Shown here piece by piece: positions 15,885-24,134 of a stretch of DNA of 34,733 bases. Origin of the DNA: Macrococcoides caseolyticum (GTDB lineage Bacteria; Bacillota; Bacilli; Staphylococcales; Staphylococcaceae); the NCBI RefSeq assembly GCF_002902665.1, contig NZ_PPRM01000048.1:11477-46209 (forward strand), read 5' to 3'. The notes under the pieces were generated by a model. That model was not told where the DNA came from, searched no databases, and worked only from the letters and a program-made list of their open reading frames with translations. The position numbers and the translations under genes are program-made. The number at the start of each line of letters is the position of its first letter. The first letter of the stretch is position 1.

Positions 15885-16550
15885 ATGAAATCTTTAATCA
15901 TTGGTGCCAATGGTGGCGTTGGTAAGCATCTCGTACGTAAATTGAATGAACGTAATATAGACTTTACTGCTGGTGTTAGAAAAGAAGAACAAGTAGATGC
16001 TTTGAAGTCTGAAGGTATGGATGCGATTTATGTTGATGTTGAAAAACAATCGATAGAGGAATTAGCAGCACTATTTAAACCATATGACCAAATTTTATTT
16101 TCTGTGGGCTCTGGTGGTAATACTGGTGCGGATATGACTATTATCGTTGACTTAGATGGTGCAGTGAAAGCGATAAAGGCAAGTGAAATTGCAGGAGACA
16201 AACATTTTATTATGGTGTCAACTTATGACTCACGTAGAGAAGCTTTCGATGCATCCGGAGATTTAAAACCATATACAATAGCAAAACATTATGCTGATGA
16301 ATATTTAAGAAGTACTCAATTAAAATATACGATTGTTCATCCGGGAGCATTAACCGATGATACAGCCATAGGTTTATTCGATATTAGTAGTCATTTTACA
16401 GATGTTAAACACCCATCGATTACAAGAGAAGATGTTGCAGAAGTCTTAGTTTCAGTATTAACAGATACTAGACTCAAAGGTCGAGAGTTCCAGGTAATCA
16501 ATGGTGAATTAAATCTAGATGATGCAGTCATCAAATACTTGGGGGAATAA
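15885..16550 (+). CDS. Atypical short-chain dehydrogenase / NAD(P)-binding protein
   Basis: This 221-residue Rossmann protein starts with IIGANGGVGKHLVRKL (GxxGxxG, residues 4-19) and resembles the NmrA/SDR_a5 class, with YTIAKHYADEYLRSTQLKYTIVHPG (YxxxK, residues about 135-159) as the conserved segment. Such proteins reduce quinones or flavin-linked substrates, or sense NADPH. The ATG at 15885 fits TAGGAG spacing; a GTG and an ATG lie 3 and 2 codons upstream. It begins 22 nt after the DJ-1 gene and ends 3 nt before the MDR gene, so the three form an operon. Confidence 0.82.
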   Translation: MKSLIIGANGGVGKHLVRKLNERNIDFTAGVRKEEQVDALKSEGMDAIYVDVEKQSIEELAALFKPYDQILFSVGSGGNTGADMTIIVDLDGAVKAIKASEIAGDKHFIMVSTYDSRREAFDASGDLKPYTIAKHYADEYLRSTQLKYTIVHPGALTDDTAIGLFDISSHFTDVKHPSITREDVAEVLVSVLTDTRLKGREFQVINGELNLDDAVIKYLGE

Positions 16551-16553
16551 TAA

Positions 16554-17555
16554 ATGAATAATGAACAAATTGTACTTGCTAAACGTCCTGAAGGATTACC
16601 ACAAGCTGATGTATTTCGATATGAACCGATTGAGATAACAGCGCCTGAAGAGGGTGAAGTACAAGTGGAATCTATCTATATTTCAGTTGATCCTTATATG
16701 AGAGGACGAATGAATGATACAAAGAGTTATGTTCAACCTTATGAAATCGATGCCCCGATTCATGGACATATCGTCGGAAAAATTATTGAGTCAAATCATG
16801 CGCAATATAAAAGCGGAGATTATATAACAGGGATATTACCTTGGAAGAAAGTGAATACGATTAGTGCAGACAAAGTAACAAAAGTTGCTTCTGAATCTGT
16901 ACCTTTGTACTTATACTTAAGCGTATTAGGTATGCCTGGTATGACGGCCTATACAGGACTATTGCAAATAGGAAAGCCACAAGAAGGGGAAACCGTAGTA
17001 GTTTCTGCCGCTTCAGGTGCTGTGGGTTCAGTTGTAGGACAAATTGCCAAGATTAAAGGTGCACGAGTTGTGGGTATTGCAGGAGGGGAAAAGAAAACCT
17101 CGTATTTAAAAGATGTGCTAGGTTTTGATGCTGTAATAGATTACAAAAGAGAAGATTTTGCACAGCAACTAAAATCTGCAGTACCAGACGGTATAGATGT
17201 ATATTTTGAAAATGTTGGTGGAGAAGTATCAGACGAAGTTTTCAAATATTTAAATAAATTTGCTAGAATTCCTGTCTGCGGCGCAATTTCAACGTACAAT
17301 AGTAAAGAAGATATTGGACCAAGAATCCAAGGCACTTTAGTAAAAAGTCAGGCACTTATGCAAGGGTTTGTAGTAGCACAGTTTGCAGAACACTTTAAAG
17401 AAGCGAGTGAACAATTAGCACAATGGGTAGCAGAAGGTAAGATTAAATCAGAAGTAACGATTGATGAAGGATTTGATCAGCTGCCATCAGCCTTCAGAAA
17501 GCTATTTACAGGAGAAAACTTTGGGAAACAAATTGTCAAGGTGGCAGAAGAATAA
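16554..17555 (+). CDS. NADP-dependent zinc-free MDR oxidoreductase (CurA/LTB4DH type)
   Basis: This 333-residue medium-chain reductase lacks zinc ligands and has the LTB4 12-hydroxydehydrogenase/CurA signatures: YISVDPYMRGRM (about 43-54), GMPGMTAYTGL, the NADP-binding AASGAVGSVVGQIAKI, FENVGGE and VCGAIS. Such enzymes reduce the C=C bond of enals, enones or curcumin-like compounds with NADPH, so they detoxify electrophiles. Last gene of the MerR-linked operon, followed by a strong terminator about 100 nt downstream. Confidence 0.87.
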   Translation: MNNEQIVLAKRPEGLPQADVFRYEPIEITAPEEGEVQVESIYISVDPYMRGRMNDTKSYVQPYEIDAPIHGHIVGKIIESNHAQYKSGDYITGILPWKKVNTISADKVTKVASESVPLYLYLSVLGMPGMTAYTGLLQIGKPQEGETVVVSAASGAVGSVVGQIAKIKGARVVGIAGGEKKTSYLKDVLGFDAVIDYKREDFAQQLKSAVPDGIDVYFENVGGEVSDEVFKYLNKFARIPVCGAISTYNSKEDIGPRIQGTLVKSQALMQGFVVAQFAEHFKEASEQLAQWVAEGKIKSEVTIDEGFDQLPSAFRKLFTGENFGKQIVKVAEE

Positions 17556-17659
17556 AGGAAAGACATGAGAATATTAATATAGAAATTATGTTCAGTACAA
17601 AGGATATTAGTTAATCATGTAAAGATTACAGTAATTACTTTAACTGAATATATGAAATT

Positions 17660-17697
17660 ATCGTTTTGTGGCTATCATTCACAAAACGATTTTTTTA
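17660..17697 (+). terminator. Terminator of the DJ-1/SDR/MDR operon
   Basis: An 11-bp perfect stem, ATCGTTTTGTG with CACAAAACGAT, closes a 9-nt loop and is followed by a run of T. Confidence 0.88.
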
Positions 17698-17752
17698 TGG
17701 ATTTGATACAAATAAGGTATGATAAAGTAAATAAAAATTAAGGAGTATTATT

Positions 17753-18235
17753 ATGCAGATCTTTAGAGTACATCCAGAACATGAAATAAGTGCACGATAT
17801 TTAGATAATAGACGATTATCAAAGCAAGTACTTGAACTATATCAAATTATTAGAGTGTGTCTCGCAGAGATGAAACTTATTGAAGGAAACACCAGATATT
17901 TGCATCATCCAATAGTAAAGCATGTCTATCATGAAGGACAACCATATATTATGGACACGTTCAAAATGCTTGAAGCAATGGATAAAGAACATCGAAGAAG
18001 GGGTGGCAAACGTTCTCAAAATTTTAGGGAGGACCTAAAGATATTAGAAAACCAGATAGTGCAGTATGAAACTAAGTTTAACTCATCACCACTCCCCCCA
18101 ATTTATGTATATGGTGATGATAAATTATATGGTGAGGAAGTTTATGAAGCTTATAAACGACTCCTTGAATTAAAGTGGAAGAATGACACAATCGCACCTA
18201 GATGTAATATTATACAATATAAAAGAATAAAGTAA
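17753..18235 (+). CDS. Pyrimidine-dimer glycosylase-like (Pyr_excise family) protein
   Basis: This 160-residue protein fits the family often named pyrimidine dimer DNA glycosylase or MSMEG_6728-like: an N-terminal MQIFRVHPE block, LDNRRLSKQVLELYQIIR (residues 17-34), then HHPIVKHVYH and a second helix set with KEHRRRGGKRSQ. T4 endonuclease V uses an N-terminal Thr after Met removal as nucleophile; here residue 2 is Gln, so that chemistry is doubtful. GGAG precedes the ATG. Single gene between two terminated units. Confidence 0.6.
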   Translation: MQIFRVHPEHEISARYLDNRRLSKQVLELYQIIRVCLAEMKLIEGNTRYLHHPIVKHVYHEGQPYIMDTFKMLEAMDKEHRRRGGKRSQNFREDLKILENQIVQYETKFNSSPLPPIYVYGDDKLYGEEVYEAYKRLLELKWKNDTIAPRCNIIQYKRIK

Positions 18236-18325
18236 ATATAATTTTTTAATTAATCAGAAAATTCATATACTCAAACATACTTTAAAGTGATATAATTAAA
18301 AACTAAATTCACAATGAAGGAGTGT

Positions 18326-19696
18326 ATGATTATTAACGCTAAAACGAAATTAACATTTAAAGAGAATATGTTTATCGGTTCAATGCTGTTTGGACTATTC
18401 TTCGGGGCTGGAAATTTAATTTTCCCGATTCATTTCGGTCAAACAGCAGGTAGCAATGTATGGCTTACAAACTTAGGATTTCTCATTACTGCGATTGGTT
18501 TACCATTCTTAGGTATCATCGCCATTGGTATATCTAAAACAAATGGTGTATTTGATATTTCAAATCGAGTCAACCGTTCATATGCATACATATTCACGAT
18601 TCTTCTATATTTAGTTATTGGTCCATTATTTGCGTTGCCAAGGCTTGCAACAACGTCGTTTGAAATTGGTTTTTCTTCATACGTGACAGAACAAAACGGA
18701 AAATTGTTTTTATTTATTTTTAGTTTATTATTCTTTTTAGTTGCATGGATGTTCTCGCGTAAACCTTCTAAAATATTGGATTATATCGGTAAATTCTTAA
18801 ATCCTGTCTTTTTATTTCTTTTAGGGGTTTTAATGTTACTTGCATTTATTAAACCGATGGGAAACATTGGAAGCGCACCTATACAGGCTGACTATCAAGC
18901 CAACGCCGTACTTAAAGGTTTTATCGATGGCTACAATACATTAGACGCACTCGCTTCACTTGCATTTGGTATTATTATTGTAACGACAATTAAGAAATTA
19001 GGGATTACAAACCCTGCACATATTGCGAAAGAAACGGTGAAATCTGGATTTATCAGTATTATTCTTATGGGATTAATCTATACATTACTTGCCCTTATGG
19101 GAACGATGAGTTTAGGACAATTTAAAGTGAGTGAGAATGGTGGGATTGCATTAGCTCAAATTGCACACTACTATTTAGGTGATTACGGTATTATTCTATT
19201 ATCTTTAATCATTATTGTAGCTTGTTTAAAGACAGCAATTGGCTTAATTACAGCATTCTCAGAAACATTTACAGAATTATTCCCGAAACGTAACTATTTA
19301 ATGTTTGCAACAGTTGTGAGTATCGTTTCATTCGTCATTGCTAATGTAGGATTAACAAAGATAATTACATATTCTATACCAGTATTAATGTTTTTATATC
19401 CATTAGCGATCACGCTTATTTTACTGACATTATTCAGTAAGTATTTTAATCATTCACGTACAGTTTATCAATTTACAACGTATTTTACGATGATTGCAGC
19501 GTTTGTGGATGGCTTAAAAGCAAGTCCTGAGTTTATTGCGAATACAGCATTCGCAAAAGGGATTGTGAACTTTGGAGATCACTATTTACCGCTTTCATCC
19601 ATCGGAATGGGATGGGTATTACCGGCAGTAATCGGATTTGTGATCGGATATATTATTTATTTAGTAAGAGGGAAGAATACAGTTACAGAAGCTTAA
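18326..19696 (+). CDS. brnQ: Branched-chain amino acid carrier (LIVCS family)
   Basis: BrnQ imports leucine, isoleucine and valine with Na+ or H+. The 456-residue protein has about twelve membrane helices and the family start block [25 protein letters not shown] (key [10 protein letters not shown]) and [16 protein letters not shown] in the third helix region. Two ATGs are possible: 18326 follows AAGGAGT with short spacing, while 18314 has no ribosome-binding site, so I prefer 18326 with some doubt. Monocistronic, closed by a good terminator. Confidence 0.9.
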   Translation: MIINAKTKLTFKENMFIGSMLFGLFFGAGNLIFPIHFGQTAGSNVWLTNLGFLITAIGLPFLGIIAIGISKTNGVFDISNRVNRSYAYIFTILLYLVIGPLFALPRLATTSFEIGFSSYVTEQNGKLFLFIFSLLFFLVAWMFSRKPSKILDYIGKFLNPVFLFLLGVLMLLAFIKPMGNIGSAPIQADYQANAVLKGFIDGYNTLDALASLAFGIIIVTTIKKLGITNPAHIAKETVKSGFISIILMGLIYTLLALMGTMSLGQFKVSENGGIALAQIAHYYLGDYGIILLSLIIIVACLKTAIGLITAFSETFTELFPKRNYLMFATVVSIVSFVIANVGLTKIITYSIPVLMFLYPLAITLILLTLFSKYFNHSRTVYQFTTYFTMIAAFVDGLKASPEFIANTAFAKGIVNFGDHYLPLSSIGMGWVLPAVIGFVIGYIIYLVRGKNTVTEA

Positions 19697-19706
19697 TATT
19701 TCACGC

Positions 19707-19740
19707 AAAACACCTTACAGGAAATCTGTAAGGTGTTTTA
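19707..19740. terminator. Terminator after brnQ
   Basis: AAAACACCTTACAG pairs perfectly with CTGTAAGGTGTTTT around GAAAT. It has A/T runs on both sides, so it can serve both brnQ and the converging ohr gene. Confidence 0.88.
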
Positions 19741-19760
19741 TCGACTTCGCTTTTAAATTA

Positions 19761-20189
19761 TTAATCACCAATAACAGTAAGTTCAACATCAATAGAGTTT
19801 TTCAGTGCTTTAGAATATGGACAGAAATCATGTGCAGTTGCAACGAACTTTTCTGCATCTTCCTGTGGAACTCCATCTAAGCGCACTTCTAAGTTAGCAG
19901 CTAATTTGAAACCACCATCTGTTTCATCACTGATTAACATTGCTGTAGCTCTTACTTCTGGATCGACGTTTTTTACACCAGCTTTTTTAAGGATGATTGT
20001 TAAAGCACTATTGAAACAAGCACCATAACCAGCAGCAAATAATTGTTCAGGATTAGACTCAGTAGTTGCATTACCACCTAATGCTTTAGGGGAAGCAATA
20101 TCTAAATAAAATGAATTATCTTCACTAAATACTTTTCCATCACGTCCGCCTTTACTAATTACAGTCGTTTCATATAAAACTTTACTCAT
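19761..20189 (-). CDS. ohr: Organic hydroperoxide resistance protein (Ohr)
   Basis: Ohr reduces organic and lipid hydroperoxides with a Cys pair recharged through lipoylated proteins. The 142-residue OsmC-fold protein has the catalytic Cys58 in AGYGACFN and the second Cys123 in HDFCPYSKA, plus the Ohr-specific NPEQLFAAGY. Length is typical. It is divergent from ohrR, with operator sites in the gap. Confidence 0.93.
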   Translation of the reverse strand: MSKVLYETTVISKGGRDGKVFSEDNSFYLDIASPKALGGNATTESNPEQLFAAGYGACFNSALTIILKKAGVKNVDPEVRATAMLISDETDGGFKLAANLEVRLDGVPQEDAEKFVATAHDFCPYSKALKNSIDVELTVIGD

Positions 20190-20212
20190 AATATTAACCT
20201 CTTTTCTTTTTT

Positions 20213-20226
20213 AATCGTGCACGATT
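20213..20226. promoter_or_regulatory. OhrR operator, site 1
   Basis: The perfect palindrome AATCGTGCACGATT overlaps the -35 of the ohrR promoter and lies just after the expected ohr start point. Binding there would repress both genes. Same layout as site 2. Confidence 0.6.
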
Positions 20227-20253
20227 GATGTTTATAATATTAACACGTATAAT
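20225..20253 (+). promoter_or_regulatory. Promoter of ohrR
   Basis: TTGATG (20225-20230) and consensus TATAAT (20248-20253) are spaced 17 bp. The -35 overlaps operator site 1. Confidence 0.65.
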
Positions 20254-20265
20254 ATTTTAAATCAA
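20237..20265 (-). promoter_or_regulatory. Promoter of ohr
   Basis: On the minus strand TTGATT (20260-20265) and TAATAT (20237-20242) are spaced 17 bp. It interleaves with the ohrR promoter, and operator site 1 lies about 10 bp downstream of the -10. Confidence 0.55.
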
Positions 20266-20278
20266 TAAAAATGTTTTT

Positions 20279-20292
20279 AATCTTTCGCGATT
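20279..20292. promoter_or_regulatory. OhrR operator, site 2 (imperfect)
   Basis: AATC-TTTCG-CGATT repeats the outer half-sites of site 1 (AATC, CGATT) with the same 5-nt core spacing. It lies in the ohrR leader just before the ribosome-binding site, so it could add autorepression. Confidence 0.4.
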
Positions 20293-20307
20293 GAAAGGAG
20301 GGATTAG

Positions 20308-20751
20308 ATGAGAGAATTAGGGAGTCATCTATCAAAACAGTTATGTTTTTCATATTATAATGTGAATCGGTTATTTAATCAGTTTTATAAAGAATCATTA
20401 AAATCTTTTGGCTTAACATATACACAATACTTAACGCTAGTATCATTATGGGATAAGCCAAGTCAATATTTAAATGAGCTAGGCTCGGAACTAGACTTAG
20501 CGAGTAATACATTGACGCCGTTACTTAAACGTTTAGAAGAAAAGGGATATATAATCCGTTTGAAACCCGAGAAGGATAGACGACAGTTAATCGTTCAGCT
20601 TACGGATGAGGGTAAAATATTGCAGCAGCAAGTTGAAAGTAGATTACTGGATTGCTTTGCAAATTTTGAAGGATTAGATGAAGATAAAGCTTTAGAGTTG
20701 ATTGAACAAAATAATCGTATGATTCAGTTATTGCAACAAAAGAAAAAATAA
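20308..20751 (+). CDS. ohrR: MarR-family peroxide-sensing repressor OhrR
   Basis: OhrR represses ohr until organic peroxides oxidise its sensor Cys. The 147-residue MarR protein has Cys13 in KQLCFSYYNVNRLF at the position of the B. subtilis sensor Cys15, YTQYLTLVSLWD, a winged helix with NTLTPLLKRLEEKGYI (residues about 66-81), and the wing Asp-Arg-Arg KDRRQLIVQLT. A second Cys near residue 113 may form a disulfide partner, as in two-Cys OhrRs. GAAAGGAGGG precedes the ATG. Confidence 0.92.
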   Translation: MRELGSHLSKQLCFSYYNVNRLFNQFYKESLKSFGLTYTQYLTLVSLWDKPSQYLNELGSELDLASNTLTPLLKRLEEKGYIIRLKPEKDRRQLIVQLTDEGKILQQQVESRLLDCFANFEGLDEDKALELIEQNNRMIQLLQQKKK

Positions 20752-20782
20752 TATTTTATATTTAGTCTCATTATAAAAAGGC

Positions 20783-20911
20783 TTACAGATTACCTAAAAA
20801 ATTTTTAATAGTAATTCAGTAGAGAACAGTCTGTCCAGGTCAAAATTTGATCTAATGTCATGAGCTCTCAAATGAGTAGATGGAAAAGACTGCAAAATTG
20901 CAGTCTTTTTT
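20783..20911 (+). promoter_or_regulatory. Apparent transcription attenuator upstream of the FAD oxidoreductase operon
   Basis: A weak promoter (TTACAG 20783, TAATAG 20806, 17-bp spacing) precedes a leader with two mutually exclusive folds. CAGTCT (20827-20832) and CCA (20835-20837) can pair with AGACTG (20887-20892) and TGG (20881-20883). That AGACTG is also the 5' arm of the terminator AAAAGACTGC/GCAGTCTTTT (20884-20893 with 20900-20909), followed by T. Between the arms is a GGTCAA/TTGATC hairpin. It matches no riboswitch, T-box or leader I know. Confidence 0.55.
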
Positions 20912-20920
20912 GCATTTGTC

Positions 20921-20943
20921 TTGTGAAATTGGGTATATCACAA
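20921..20943. repeat. Inverted repeat in the FAD oxidoreductase leader
   Basis: TTGTGAAAT-TGGGT-ATATCACAA is an imperfect 23-bp dyad with one mismatch, between the leader terminator and the start codon at 20991. It may be an operator or an RNA hairpin. Its half-sites TTGTGA/TCACAA resemble CRP/FNR sites, but the spacing is wrong (11 bp between cores instead of 6). Confidence 0.4.
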
Positions 20944-20990
20944 ATAATGAATTAAACATTACCATAACAACGCTGAGAGAGGTAATCGAT

Positions 20991-22175
20991 ATGCATAACG
21001 GAAATTTATATTGGCCCCATACATATGTGAAAGAAGATTATAATGATAGTTTAGAAGCAGAATATGATGTTGTGATTATCGGTGGAGGGATGAGCGGTGC
21101 CCTTTGTGCTTACCGTTTCTCGAAAGCAGGATATCGCACGCTTATTGTTGAACAACACGAAATAGGTAGTGGTAGTAGCGCTGCAAATACAGGATTAATG
21201 CAATATATGAGTGATAAACTGCTGCATGAATGTGTTAAAGATTTTGGAGTATTAGAAGCTTATCATTTTTATAAAGCGAGTAAAGAAGGTTTACAAGACA
21301 TCGGAGAGATTTCAAAGTTACTGCACCCGAATGTTAATTTTATACAAAGGGATAGTTTGTTCTATGCATCTAAGAAAAAACATCGACAAACGATTATAGA
21401 TGAATACAATGCATTGAAACGCTATGGTTTTCCAGCGGAATATATAACAGATGAACAATTGAAAAAAGAATATGGGATAAATAAGTACAATGCGCTGATT
21501 ACCCATGAAGATGCCGAGATTAATCCATATATATTTGTTAATGAAATCGTTAAATATGCACATACACATTATAATCTCCATTGTGTAGAGCATTGTGAAC
21601 TTACTTCTTATAAAGCATATGATGATATTGTTGAATGTGAACTTACAGATAAAAAGGTGTTGGCACAACATCTAATAATGACAACCGGATATGCTAAAAA
21701 TGAGATTACGAAAAAATATATTCGTAGGGAAGCATTTGTAGCTAGTTATGCTGTAGTAACAAAACCGACTGATATTTGGAAAGATAAAGTGATGATCTGG
21801 GAATCTGCCAGACCGTATCTATATATAAGACATGTCCCAGGAAATAGAGTGTTGATTGGTGGTTTAGATGAATCTACAGATAAAACTCCATCGAAGCGAC
21901 ATATTAACAAAAGAGGGAAACAATTAATAAAAGCTTTTAATAAGTTATTTCCTAATATAGAAGTAGAGATGGATTACGCTTATGGTGCACGCTTTGGTGA
22001 AACGAAGGATGGTAAACCATTTATCGGCAAGCTAGAAGATAATGCTGAAGTCTATGGTTTGTATGGTTACGGAGGAAATGGGACTGTGTATTCATCTTTC
22101 GGCAGCAAGTTGCTACTAGATATGATAGATGGGAAGTACAATCCTCTAAGTGAGATATTTAAAATGAAAAGATAG
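20991..22175 (+). CDS. FAD-dependent oxidoreductase, DadA/glycine oxidase family
   Basis: The 394-residue protein has an N-terminal FAD motif, VVIIGGGMSGALCAYRFSKAG (GxGxxG at about 26-31), VEQHEIGSGSSAANTGL, and a C-terminal FAD block GLYGYGGNGTVYSSFGSKL, all typical of DadA-type amine/amino-acid oxidoreductases. The substrate cannot be told; proline, glycine, sarcosine or D-amino acids are family options. The ATG at 20991 is chosen for GAGAGAGG upstream; the frame is open back to 20880 but that part lies in the leader terminator. Followed 54 nt later by a ketopantoate-reductase-like gene with no terminator, so probably an operon. Confidence 0.82.
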   Translation: MHNGNLYWPHTYVKEDYNDSLEAEYDVVIIGGGMSGALCAYRFSKAGYRTLIVEQHEIGSGSSAANTGLMQYMSDKLLHECVKDFGVLEAYHFYKASKEGLQDIGEISKLLHPNVNFIQRDSLFYASKKKHRQTIIDEYNALKRYGFPAEYITDEQLKKEYGINKYNALITHEDAEINPYIFVNEIVKYAHTHYNLHCVEHCELTSYKAYDDIVECELTDKKVLAQHLIMTTGYAKNEITKKYIRREAFVASYAVVTKPTDIWKDKVMIWESARPYLYIRHVPGNRVLIGGLDESTDKTPSKRHINKRGKQLIKAFNKLFPNIEVEMDYAYGARFGETKDGKPFIGKLEDNAEVYGLYGYGGNGTVYSSFGSKLLLDMIDGKYNPLSEIFKMKR

Positions 22176-22229
22176 ATAGACTTTTGGTATCAGAACGAAG
22201 AATAGCAAGATATTTAAGGAGGAATTCGT

Positions 22230-23162
22230 ATGTATAAAATTGCAATCGCCGGAGCAGGTGCAATGGGTGGTAGAATTGGAACTTATTTAAAGCAAAACGG
22301 TGAAGACGTGGTGTTGATTGATCGTTGGCAAGATCACATCGATGAAATCAACAAAAATGGTATGGAAATTCAAACAGAAACTGAAACATATACGCTTGAA
22401 ATACGAGCGATGCAACCGGAAGAAGTTAAAGAAAAATTTGATTTAATTATATTATTAACGAAAGCAATGTATGCAGATGATATGTTAAAAGCATTAAAAG
22501 ATATTGGAGCAATTACTGAAAGCACTGCAATTCTTTCGATGATGAATGGATTAGGACATGCAGATTACTTATCGAAGTATGTTCCAAAGTCTCAAATTTT
22601 CTTAGCAGTAACGATGTGGACAGCAGGGCTTAGAGGACCTGGTCAATTGTTGCTTGAAGGGAAAGGTGGTATAGAATGTCAACGTTCAGACGGACAGCCT
22701 GATGAACGTACTGAAAAGATTGTGCAAGTATTAGATAACGCAGGATTAAATGCCAAGATCAGTGATGATGTATTCTTCTCAATATGGTCTAAAGTAGCTG
22801 TAAATAGTGTACTGAATCCTTTATGTACAATCCTTGATAAAACGATTGGAGAGTTTGGTGAATATGAAGGTACACGTGAAATGATAACGCCAATATTAAA
22901 AGAACTTGTTGCAGTGGCAAATGCACGTGGTACGAACGTTGTATTTGAAACGTTGCTAGCGAAGATTGAAGCTACTTATCCTAATGAAGCACAGGGATTA
23001 CATTATCCGTCGATGCATCAAGATCACACGAATAAACGTCTGACTGAAATTGATTATTTAAACGGACAGATTGCTAAATATGGTGATGAGCTAGGTATTG
23101 AAACACCTGCAAATGACTTAATTACGCATTTGATTCATCAGTTGGAAATGAAATATACATAA
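22230..23162 (+). CDS. 2-dehydropantoate 2-reductase family protein (PanE/ApbA-like)
   Basis: Members reduce 2-dehydropantoate to pantoate with NADPH for coenzyme A synthesis, but many paralogues act on other 2-oxo acids. The 310-residue protein has the Rossmann motif GAGAMGGRIGTYL (residues 8-20), LLTKAMYADD with the conserved Lys, MMNGLGH, and the C-terminal catalytic Lys region SKVAVNSVLNPLC. AAGGAGG precedes the ATG. Because no other panBCD gene is near and the partner is an FAD amino-acid oxidoreductase, its role as true PanE is uncertain, so no symbol is given. Confidence 0.82.
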   Translation: MYKIAIAGAGAMGGRIGTYLKQNGEDVVLIDRWQDHIDEINKNGMEIQTETETYTLEIRAMQPEEVKEKFDLIILLTKAMYADDMLKALKDIGAITESTAILSMMNGLGHADYLSKYVPKSQIFLAVTMWTAGLRGPGQLLLEGKGGIECQRSDGQPDERTEKIVQVLDNAGLNAKISDDVFFSIWSKVAVNSVLNPLCTILDKTIGEFGEYEGTREMITPILKELVAVANARGTNVVFETLLAKIEATYPNEAQGLHYPSMHQDHTNKRLTEIDYLNGQIAKYGDELGIETPANDLITHLIHQLEMKYT

Positions 23163-23190
23163 CAAAAAGAAGCTTCCTAAATGAACATCA

Positions 23191-23214
23191 CCCTGTCAAG
23201 TAGACACTTAAAAA
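23191..23214 (+). repeat. IS terminal inverted repeat, left
   Basis: Starts CCCTGTCAAGTAGACACTT and matches the right end at 22 of 24 positions. Confidence 0.88.
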
Positions 23215-23222
23215 AATAAAAC

Positions 23223-24134
23223 TTAGTTACTCGGCTGCGCTTGTATTAGCGCAGCCATTTTTAATGAAATACGATCGCCATTAAAAAATTTAATATACTT
23301 TCTAATCTCTTTTTTAGCTTGATCAAAATCCTCAAAAATATATTTTTTACTTTTAAAAATCTCCGATTTTAATAAACCCCAAAACCCTTCCATTGGACCA
23401 TTGTCTATGCATCTGCTAACTCTAGACATACTTTGTATCATTTTAGCTTCTTTCAGTTTTTTATTAAAATTTCTACTTGTGTACTGAAACCCTCTATCAC
23501 TGTGAAAAATAATACCTTCAGTCTCATTTTCTTTTTTAGCTTTATTAAATGTATTAAAAACTAATGGATTATCATTTCTTCGTGAAACTTCATAACTCAC
23601 AATCTTTTTAGAACCTAAATCATAGATTGCACTAAGGTATACTTTTTTGCCGTTTCTTAATTTGAACTCTGTCACATCTGTTAACCATACTTTATTTGGC
23701 TCGTTTTGTTGAAAATCTCTATTTAACACATTTAAAGCAGTTGTTTCTGGAGTACTACGGATGTATTTTTTCTTTTTCTGGCGGATCAAAGCTTTAATAT
23801 TATATTTTTGAGTGATTCGTTGTACTTTTTTATGGTTAACCTGATATTCAGTAAATAGTCTTAAATAGATATAAATTCTTCTGTAACCGTAAGTACCACC
23901 AGACATGTTGTATATTCGAAGAATTTCATTCTTTAAATTTTCATTTTCAATTTCAGTGCTTGGAATTATTCTATTTAACCATTTGTAATAACTTGATCTT
24001 GAAATACCTAGAGCGTCACATATCCATTTAATAGGATATCTTTCTTTTAGTTCAGTTACAGTTTTATATGATGCTAATTGTTTAACTTTTGATTCATCAA
24101 CTGCCTTTCGATTTGTTTTCTCTTTTTTAAAGCT
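23223..24134 (-). CDS. IS3-family transposase OrfB (expressed by frameshift)
   Basis: OrfB supplies the DDE integrase core. The open frame begins at 24134 without a normal start and reads through an N-terminal HTH_21-like segment (residues such as IKWICDALGISRSSYYKWL) before the core. Catalytic residues are Asp in VWLTDVTEF, Asp in FHSDRGFQY and Glu in GPMEGFWG, with 35 residues between the second Asp and Glu, the DD(35)E pattern. An ATG at 23906 would lose the N-terminal part. It is likely made as an OrfAB fusion by -1 slippage at 24122-24128. Confidence 0.88.
   Translation of the reverse strand, partial: SFKKEKTNRKAVDESKVKQLASYKTVTELKERYPIKWICDALGISRSSYYKWLNRIIPSTEIENENLKNEILRIYNMSGGTYGYRRIYIYLRLFTEYQVNHKKVQRITQKYNIKALIRQKKKKYIRSTPETTALNVLNRDFQQNEPNKVWLTDVTEFKLRNGKKVYLSAIYDLGSKKIVSYEVSRRNDNPLVFNTFNKAKKENETEGIIFHSDRGFQYTSRNFNKKLKEAKMIQSMSRVSRCIDNGPMEGFWGLLKSEIFKSKKYIFEDFDQAKKEIRKYIKFFNGDRISLKMAALIQAQPSN

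Noticed and set aside
20921-20943. CRP/FNR box TTGTGA...TCACAA upstream of the FAD oxidoreductase gene
   Set aside because: The spacing between the half-sites is 11 bp rather than the required 6 bp, and it lies after the likely start point; kept as an inverted repeat only.
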